Source: Actinomycetota bacterium (GTDB lineage: Bacteria > Margulisbacteria > Marinamargulisbacteria > SXXA01). Taken from it: a stretch of 5,444 bases of DNA. Under the pieces are notes generated by a model. The model worked only from the letters and a program-made list of their open reading frames with translations, ran no database searches and was not told the origin of the DNA. The position numbers and the translations under genes are program-made. Positions 1-4,565 of this stretch are shown piece after piece. The number at the start of each line of letters is the position of its first letter. Positions within the stretch are counted from its first letter, which is position 1. The stretch spans positions 1-5,444 of the forward strand of contig SXXA01000013.1 in the NCBI GenBank assembly GCA_005791325.1. The letters run 5' to 3'.

Positions 1-1
1 A

Positions 2-1000
2 GAACGATTCGGCTGGGCAATTGGAATTAGCACACTCTTGGTTATCGCCTGTGGAATTGGCACAATGGCGCAAACCGTTAATGATCCTGATTATGAAGAA
101 TTTAAGCGGTATGAAGCCTTTCGAAAATCCAAAATTGATGCGGCTGAGAAAGAGAAGCAAGACGGTGCCAAGGCGGTGTATGATGACTTTTTGTTGTATA
201 AAGAATATCGGGCCATGCAACAAAAAGAGGGTGCTAAACCATCTGAAATAACACCTGTTGTTGCACCTGCTACTGTGGTGCCTTCGGCAACGGGTTCCCC
301 CCAGCCAGTGGTAGAGGTGGCCCCATCCCCCGCTACTGTTTCACCGGCGTTGGGTAGGGATATTCGTGAAGCTGAATTTAAAGAAGCCTATCGTCGTTAT
401 CGATTGTTAAATACACTCGAAACCACATCCACCCCCATTGTTACGGCTGCCAATCGACCCTTGTCGGTATCTTGGGATTGGGTGACTCGGTTGGGGCATG
501 TGGTATTGGATTACCAGACTGCGGGCCCGTTGGATACATTTCGTGGCTGGGAATGGGGATTTGGGGGTCGATTAGTGCTTCCAATTGGCGCGAATACGGC
601 CATTTCATTGGGTCCAGAATTGGTGTTTTCGGGTGTCACCTCCACCGAAAAAGACAAGTATGGGCATGACATCCAACAACAATTTACGATTTTGCGGATT
701 CCAGCACAAATTCAGCAAAGAATTGGGGCTGTAACCATTGGGTTTGGTGGGTATGTGGCGCGTGCATTAACCTTTGGCCAAACCCGTGTGACCCCGTTTG
801 GATTGAAACTGACAGAGAGTTATCCCTATATATTAGAGGGATTGAATATGGGGACGACCCTCTCATTCATGATTGCCATGGGGGATATTCAACTGGGTGT
901 GTATTCTGATTTCCCCATGTCCAATTGGGTGCAACCGGTGATGAATGGGCGTGAGTCGCGTATGGCCTCGTACGGTGTGGTATTATCGGCCCGTATGTAG
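2..1000 (+). CDS. Exported protein with helical repeats, Pro-rich linker and C-terminal beta barrel (5' partial)
   Basis: The frame is open to the left edge, so the true start lies outside the window. The first in-frame start-type codon, TTG at 38, would cut a hydrophobic segment in half. Numbering from the codon at base 2, residues 3-23 form a signal-peptide core preceded by an Arg, with a plausible signal peptidase I site after TMA (Ala23, then Gln24). The mature N-terminus is charged and helical and carries three copies of a Phe/Tyr-rich motif. A Pro/Ala/Val-rich linker follows (about bases 230-350). From about base 455 to the end, short runs of alternating hydrophobic and polar residues with Gly and aromatics, separated by turns, suggest about eight strands, ending in YGVVLSARM. 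This looks like a small outer-membrane barrel, though the last residue is Met rather than the usual Phe. I recognise no specific family, and the function is unknown. The barrel reading is inference from pattern. Confidence 0.75.
   Translation, partial: ERFGWAIGISTLLVIACGIGTMAQTVNDPDYEEFKRYEAFRKSKIDAAEKEKQDGAKAVYDDFLLYKEYRAMQQKEGAKPSEITPVVAPATVVPSATGSPQPVVEVAPSPATVSPALGRDIREAEFKEAYRRYRLLNTLETTSTPIVTAANRPLSVSWDWVTRLGHVVLDYQTAGPLDTFRGWEWGFGGRLVLPIGANTAISLGPELVFSGVTSTEKDKYGHDIQQQFTILRIPAQIQQRIGAVTIGFGGYVARALTFGQTRVTPFGLKLTESYPYILEGLNMGTTLSFMIAMGDIQLGVYSDFPMSNWVQPVMNGRESRMASYGVVLSARM
92..403 (+). repeat. Three degenerate copies of an F-x(2-3)-Y-x-x-[FY]-R protein motif
   Basis: Within the exported protein, three segments share acidic residues, Phe, a Tyr three or four residues later, then Tyr/Phe and Arg. 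They are YEEFKRYEAFR (92-124), YDDFLLYKEYR (179-211) and EAEFKEAYRRYR (368-403). The third copy has one extra residue between Phe and Tyr. Copies 1 and 2 are about 29 residues apart; copy 3 lies after the Pro-rich linker. The similarity is visible in protein, not in DNA. It suggests repeated amphipathic helices that could bind a partner, which is inference. Confidence 0.5.
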
Positions 1001-1008
1001 ATATCCAC

Positions 1009-1013
1009 AGGGA
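1009..1013 (+). promoter_or_regulatory. Ribosome binding site of the ferredoxin gene
   Basis: AGGGA lies six bases before the ATG at 1020. It supports that start over the upstream in-frame ATG at 945, which lies inside the barrel gene and would add 25 residues not typical of ferredoxins. Confidence 0.7.
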
Positions 1014-1019
1014 ACAACG

Positions 1020-1247
1020 ATGGCAGATCCCGTATTTAGGTTAGATGAAAATGTGGCTGGTTCGTGGTATGTGGATGATACCTGTATTGCCTGTGATACT
1101 TGTGTGGGTATTGCGCCCCGCCACTTTGTGTTAACCCCAGATGATCGGCATGCGTATGTATGGGCCCAACCGGTGACCACAACCGATGTGGCCCAGTGTC
1201 AACAAGCCATGGGAGCCTGTCCAGTAGGTGCCATCGGCCATGATTGA
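1020..1247 (+). CDS. Single-cluster [4Fe-4S] ferredoxin, 75 aa
   Basis: This is a small soluble electron carrier of the cytoplasm. The sequence shows CIACDTC (Cys22, Cys25, Cys28) followed about 40 residues later by Cys67-Pro in ACPVGAI. That is the arrangement of monocluster bacterial ferredoxins, with CxxCxxC and a distant CP supplying four ligands to one [4Fe-4S] cluster. The middle ligand is Cys, so a [4Fe-4S] rather than an obligate [3Fe-4S] cluster is expected. Cys60 is an extra cysteine. Residues 29-58 (VGIAPRHF...) match the usual segment between the two motifs, and the length is normal. The start is set by AGGGA at 1009-1013. The gene begins 19 bases after the barrel gene and its last 8 bases overlap nadA, so the two proteins are probably made together. 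A role in reducing or protecting the NadA cluster is attractive but is inference; the partner is not shown by sequence. Confidence 0.9.
   Translation: MADPVFRLDENVAGSWYVDDTCIACDTCVGIAPRHFVLTPDDRHAYVWAQPVTTTDVAQCQQAMGACPVGAIGHD
1226..1230 (+). promoter_or_regulatory. Ribosome binding site of nadA, inside the ferredoxin gene
   Basis: AGGTG lies nine bases before ATG 1240. The GTG at 1228, part of this site, is itself an in-frame start candidate that would add four residues. The spacing favours ATG 1240. Confidence 0.55.
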
Positions 1248-2277
1248 CTCCCCCGAGGCACTTTATCGCAAATTGGAGGCGGTCAAAATAGGGGGGACAA
1301 CGTGTTTATATACACTTGAAAAATGTCAGCAATTGTATCCTTACATTGAACGCATTCAGCAACTCAAAACCCAGACCAATACCATTGTATTAGCACATAG
1401 TTATGTCAGTCCTGAATTGCAATTAATTGCGGATTTTACAGGGGATAGTTTTGAATTATCGAAGTGGGCGAAAACCACACACGCGGATCGGATTGTATTT
1501 GTGGCCGTTCGATTTATGGCTGAAACGGCCAAGCTGCTGAATCCTAGTAAAGAAGTACTGGTGCCCAGTTTTCAAGATGGATGTACCCTTGCCGATTCCA
1601 TCACAGGCCCCCAAGTGGATGCATTAAGGAAACAATATCCCCATGCTACATTTGTGTGTTATATCAACACATCGGTTGCGGTTAAAGCCCGTTGTGATGT
1701 GTGTGTGACATCATCAAATGTGATGCGGATTATTGAGGCACTACCTACAACTGAGATTGTATTTTTACCCGATCGACTCATGGCACAAAATATTCGGGTT
1801 CATTGTCAGCAACATGGTATTCAAAAACAAATTCATGAGTGGGATGGGGTATGTTACGTTCATGATGAATATGATCCTGCCATGATCGACTATATTCGTC
1901 AGCAATACCCCAACGTACAAGTGGCGGTTCATCCGGAATGCGCCCCCGCAGTGGTGGCCCTAGCAGATTTTGTTGGGTCAACCTCTCAAATGATGGCCTT
2001 TGTTGCCCAGACGGATGCCCCCTATTATTTTTTGTTAACGGAGTGTGGATTGGCCACCCGATTACAAGTGGCCCACCCAGACAAAGTATTTGTGGGAACG
2101 TGTACCATGTGTCGGTATATGAAATCCAATCGGTTGGCGGATGTGGAGAGGGTGATGCGCCAGCCAACAGAGCGGGATCGGGTGCTGTTGGACCCTGCTG
2201 ATATTGAACCGGCCCAACGATGTTTGGATGCCATGTTTACCTGGGCATCTATTCCTCAAAAAGGCGGTGTGATATGA
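1240..2277 (+). CDS. nadA: Quinolinate synthase NadA, 345 aa
   Basis: NadA condenses iminoaspartate with dihydroxyacetone phosphate to quinolinate, the second step of de novo NAD synthesis, using an oxygen-sensitive [4Fe-4S] cluster with three Cys ligands. All hallmarks are present: LAHSY (His53, Tyr55) and GDS (Ser70) in the first domain; FMAETAK at 92-98; DGCTLAD with ligand Cys115; YINTS (Tyr141, Asn143) and CVTSSN at 155-160 in the second; GVCYVHDEY with ligand Cys205 plus His208 and Glu210; HPEC (His231, Glu233) and ADFVGSTS in the third; and CTMCRYMK with ligand Cys291. Length is normal for the family. Cys288 and Cys291 form a CxxC. The start is ATG 1240, overlapping the ferredoxin by 8 bases; GTG 1228 is the alternative. 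The partner genes nadB and nadC are not in the window, so the gene is separated from its pathway. It ends in an ATGA overlap with the next gene. Confidence 0.97.
   Translation: MIDSPEALYRKLEAVKIGGTTCLYTLEKCQQLYPYIERIQQLKTQTNTIVLAHSYVSPELQLIADFTGDSFELSKWAKTTHADRIVFVAVRFMAETAKLLNPSKEVLVPSFQDGCTLADSITGPQVDALRKQYPHATFVCYINTSVAVKARCDVCVTSSNVMRIIEALPTTEIVFLPDRLMAQNIRVHCQQHGIQKQIHEWDGVCYVHDEYDPAMIDYIRQQYPNVQVAVHPECAPAVVALADFVGSTSQMMAFVAQTDAPYYFLLTECGLATRLQVAHPDKVFVGTCTMCRYMKSNRLADVERVMRQPTERDRVLLDPADIEPAQRCLDAMFTWASIPQKGGVI
2261..2267 (+). promoter_or_regulatory. Ribosome binding site of the SDR gene, inside nadA
   Basis: AAGGCGG in the last codons of nadA precedes ATG 2274. It supports that start, with its ATGA overlap, over the in-frame ATG at 2220, which would place 18 unrelated residues before the nucleotide-binding strand. 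Confidence 0.6.
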
Positions 2278-3212
2278 AACCATCCATTTTGGTAATAGGC
2301 GGCGCGGGTGTGGTGGGCCCACGGTTATGCCATGCTTTGGCCAAAGCTGGTTGGTCGCCAGTGGTACTTGATTCGTTACAATCAGGTAAACGAGATCGGG
2401 TGGATTGGGTACCCTTTATTGAGGCATCCTGTTTGGATTTGGATACCCTAACCGAGGTGCTTCAGCAGGCGAAGCCTGCGGTGGTGATTCATTTGGCGGG
2501 GTGTTTGTCTGAGGAGATATCCCTTGACCCTGCCAAGTGGGTGCTGCAACAAATGGGCACAACGGCTACCATTATTATGGCCATGAATCAAAGTGCTTGC
2601 CACCGATTGATTTGGTTGGGTTCTGATGAAATTTATGCTCCCCAAGATCGGACGATTGTGGAGTCAGATGAGCTAAATTCGACGGAATTATTTGCTATTA
2701 TATTACAAGATGTGGAACGGTTGTTGAGGGCGTCTCATTTGGCAAACGGGTTGTCGTATGTGGCGTTTAGGGCCAGTCAAATTGCCGGCGGGCCGTTGTA
2801 TGCGGCAAGGCGACCATCCCATTTATTGGGGCAATTGTATCAGGCCATCCATCAGCAAGTGCCGGTGACGTGGTGGGCAACGGATACCCCAGATGGGTCG
2901 GTGGTTCGGGATTTGATTCATGTGGATGATGTGGCATCGGCGTTGGTGTGCGGGGTTCGCTATTTAATGGATGGGGCGCCGTCGGGGGTGTTTAATTTGG
3001 GTTCTGGGCAGGGGATTGGTTTATTAACCTTATTGGGGTTGGTGGAAGAGAGAGTATCTCATTCAATTCCTCAAGAATGTCTGGGTGAGCTGAAACAGGG
3101 GGTAGCCAGTCGGGTATTGGATGGTCATTTGATTCGTCAGTCATTACAATGGGTTCCCACATTGGGTGTATCAACCATGATTGATGATACATGGCCACAC
3201 GATGTGACATGA
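2274..3212 (+). CDS. Extended SDR, sugar epimerase/dehydratase-like, catalytic Tyr and Lys missing, 312 aa
   Basis: This has the Rossmann fold of the NAD-dependent nucleotide-sugar epimerase/dehydratase family. Residues 5-15 (ILVIGGAGVVG) carry the GxxGxxG dinucleotide motif; VVLDSLQSGKRDRV (30-43) matches the adenosine-recognition loop of GalE-like proteins; VIHLAG is at 71-76. GSDEIYA (116-122) corresponds to STDEVYG of RmlB-type dehydratases and keeps Ser117, Asp118 and Glu119. FRASQIAGGP (165-174), PDGSVVRDLIHVDD (206-219), FNLGSG (240-245) and the C-terminal QWVP (292-295) all align with the family. However, the segment that should read PYxxSKxxxE reads LFAIILQDVE, so Tyr becomes Phe140 and Lys becomes Leu144. 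Normal SDR redox catalysis is therefore not expected. Length is usual and the frame is intact, so a binding or regulatory role or altered chemistry is more likely than decay (inference). The substrate is unknown. It is translationally coupled to nadA. Confidence 0.88.
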   Translation: MKPSILVIGGAGVVGPRLCHALAKAGWSPVVLDSLQSGKRDRVDWVPFIEASCLDLDTLTEVLQQAKPAVVIHLAGCLSEEISLDPAKWVLQQMGTTATIIMAMNQSACHRLIWLGSDEIYAPQDRTIVESDELNSTELFAIILQDVERLLRASHLANGLSYVAFRASQIAGGPLYAARRPSHLLGQLYQAIHQQVPVTWWATDTPDGSVVRDLIHVDDVASALVCGVRYLMDGAPSGVFNLGSGQGIGLLTLLGLVEERVSHSIPQECLGELKQGVASRVLDGHLIRQSLQWVPTLGVSTMIDDTWPHDVT

Positions 3213-3216
3213 AGGA
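3212..3216 (+). promoter_or_regulatory. Ribosome binding site deciding the start of the M15-like gene
   Basis: AAGGA lies ten bases before ATG 3227. Two earlier in-frame ATGs exist, at 3191 and at 3209; the latter makes an ATGA overlap with the SDR stop. Neither has a clear site in front. Confidence 0.45.
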
Positions 3217-3226
3217 ATCCAACCGT

Positions 3227-3724
3227 ATGAAATCATCTCGTCCTTTTTCCAAATCCAAAAAGAAAAAACGCTGGACACTCAAGTTGTCAGATCATTTTTC
3301 GAAGCGAGATTTTGTGTGCCGTTGTGGGAAATGTAACCAATTGGTGAAGGTATCATTGGGATTGGTGGGCGGATTGGAGTGGTTGCGCGAAAAACTGGGT
3401 CAGCGGATTACCATTTTAAAGGGGTATATGTGTGCGGATGCGGTGGATCAACATCGGTCATTGCGTCGGAATTTTTATCATATGGGGGTTGCGGCACAAA
3501 TTAAGTTGGAAACGGGGAATCAGTTTTACGAGTTGGTTAAAACGGCCTTATCCATTCCAGAGTTTAAAGGGATTGGACTTCATATCGAGTCACAGGTGTT
3601 ACATTTGGATACCCGAAAAAGCCCAGAGCGACTCATTTGGATTGAAAAAAATGATGAGGTGACCCCCATTGCGGAGGCTGACATCGATTCTTACTTCACC
3701 ATACAATCTCAACCCATTTCGTGA
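3227..3724 (+). CDS. M15_3 peptidase-like protein with degenerate metal site, 165 aa
   Basis: The fold matches the small M15_3 (zinc D-Ala-D-Ala carboxypeptidase-like) domain. In order it shows: a Lys-rich N-terminus (KSKKKKR, 9-15); LSDHFSKRDFVCRCGKC (20-36), like the family's LSxHFxxxEFxCxCG opening; a helix GGLEWLREKLG (48-58); ITILKGYMC (61-69) where the family has xVxSGYRC; GVAAQI (87-92) where the family has GxAxDI; and GIGLH...VLHLDTR (116-130), the conserved GIGxY...FVHxDxR with His126 and Asp128. In genuine enzymes the middle motif is SxHxxGxAxD, giving zinc ligands His and Asp. Aligned on the Gly, this protein has Asn82, Tyr84 and Gln91, so both first-motif ligands seem lost, though His85 is adjacent. 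The SGYR Ser and Arg are also gone (Lys65, Met68). There is no signal peptide, so it is probably cytoplasmic, unlike cell-wall carboxypeptidases. The function is unknown; peptidase activity is doubtful. The start could also be ATG 3209. Its last 56 bases overlap the recombinase gene. Confidence 0.75.
   Translation: MKSSRPFSKSKKKKRWTLKLSDHFSKRDFVCRCGKCNQLVKVSLGLVGGLEWLREKLGQRITILKGYMCADAVDQHRSLRRNFYHMGVAAQIKLETGNQFYELVKTALSIPEFKGIGLHIESQVLHLDTRKSPERLIWIEKNDEVTPIAEADIDSYFTIQSQPIS
3656..3661 (+). promoter_or_regulatory. Ribosome binding site of the recombinase, inside the M15-like gene
   Basis: GAGGTG lies seven bases before TTG 3669. The recombinase frame is closed by a TGA at 3660-3662, so little room exists for any earlier start. 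Confidence 0.6.
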
Positions 3725-4565
3725 TTTTTTGTCGATTCATCGGCAACTATCACCCCATACAGTGAGCAATTATTTGCGTGATGTGGGCTTATTATTAGCA
3801 CATTATCCCTCCCCTCTATCGATGACAGTCACAGATTGTCATGACTTTTTATCGTTGCCGATTCATCGCTCCTTGGGGCCACGAAGTCGCGCCCGACGTT
3901 TATCTGCCATTCGGTGCTTTTGGCGATTTTTGGCCATGAAACACCCCGATTGTTCCAATCCATGGGCCATCATTAAAGGCCCACGTGTGCCACGCCGCTT
4001 ACCGCGGGTGGTGGCCACGCCCACATTAATTAAGGCGCTGGATTCGGTGGATGATACGACGTTAGAGGGTATTCGATTAAGGGCTATTTTGGAATGTCTA
4101 TTCGGATTGGGTCTGAGGGTGAGTGAATTGGTTCAACTTAATGATTCGGATTGGCGACCGGTTGATCATGAACTTCGGATTAGGGGAAAGGGGCGAAAAG
4201 AACGGTTGGTGGTGGTGGGACCCACGGTGATTCGATGGGTGGGGCATTATATTCAAAAGGTTAGATCTGAATGGGCCAGCGCGACCCAGCCCGCCTTATG
4301 GGTTTCCAAACGGGGGACCCGATTAACGGTTCGTTCCATTCAACGCTTGATTAAATCGTGGGGTATTCAGAATGGGGTCATGGTAACCCCACATGGCTTG
4401 AGACATTCGTTTGCGACGGCCATGCTAGAAGGGGGTGCTTCCTTGGATGTCATTCAAAATTTATTGGGACATGCTTCGATTGATGCCACACAAATATATA
4501 CCCATGTCACCCCCACCCGTTTATCGGCGTTGCATCGACAATCCCCGTTGGGTGGCGCATGGTAA
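3669..4565 (+). CDS. XerC/XerD-family site-specific tyrosine recombinase, 298 aa
   Basis: This is a tyrosine recombinase of normal Xer length. Residues 16-100 form the N-terminal SAM-like DNA-binding domain (PFRDFLSIHRQLSPHTVSNY, 16-35); the catalytic domain follows. All six active-site residues are visible: Arg150 in GLGLRVSEL, Lys174 in RGKGRKER, His242 and Arg245 in HGLRHSFAT, His268 in LLGHASI, and the nucleophile Tyr277 in TQIYTHV. Xer enzymes resolve chromosome dimers at dif, and some act in integron- or phage-like exchange. Presence in a housekeeping-like array with no att repeats or phage genes favours the dimer-resolution type, but XerC and XerD cannot be told apart here. The C-terminus (LHRQSPLGGAW) lacks the usual HPRA-type tail. 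TTG 3669 is the only start that keeps the full N-terminal helix; it has GAGGTG upstream and overlaps the preceding gene by 56 bases. No dif site was seen in the window. Confidence 0.93.
   Translation: MRRLTSILTSPYNLNPFRDFLSIHRQLSPHTVSNYLRDVGLLLAHYPSPLSMTVTDCHDFLSLPIHRSLGPRSRARRLSAIRCFWRFLAMKHPDCSNPWAIIKGPRVPRRLPRVVATPTLIKALDSVDDTTLEGIRLRAILECLFGLGLRVSELVQLNDSDWRPVDHELRIRGKGRKERLVVVGPTVIRWVGHYIQKVRSEWASATQPALWVSKRGTRLTVRSIQRLIKSWGIQNGVMVTPHGLRHSFATAMLEGGASLDVIQNLLGHASIDATQIYTHVTPTRLSALHRQSPLGGAW

Noticed and set aside
38..64. TTG 38 as the start of the exported protein
   Set aside because: The hydrophobic signal segment and its Arg begin upstream, in an open frame that continues to the window edge.
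818..840. AT-rich stretch with TATATATTAG as a possible internal promoter
   Set aside because: There is no matching -35 box at proper spacing. It lies inside conserved-looking barrel coding sequence.
945..1019. Upstream extension of the ferredoxin to ATG 945
   Set aside because: It would overlap the end of the barrel gene and add 25 residues unlike ferredoxins. ATG 1020 has AGGGA at good spacing.
1778..2167. 129-codon open frame on the minus strand
   Set aside because: It is opposite the conserved second half of nadA, whose catalytic motifs explain the sequence. The product has no domain features.
2220..2273. Upstream extension of the SDR to ATG 2220
   Set aside because: It would add 18 residues before the nucleotide-binding strand. 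ATG 2274 has an ATGA overlap and a ribosome binding site.
3669..4565. Mobile element or integron integrase
   Set aside because: There are no flanking direct repeats, attachment sites, cassette or phage genes. The integrase sits inside a tightly overlapping array, and its length and motifs fit housekeeping Xer.
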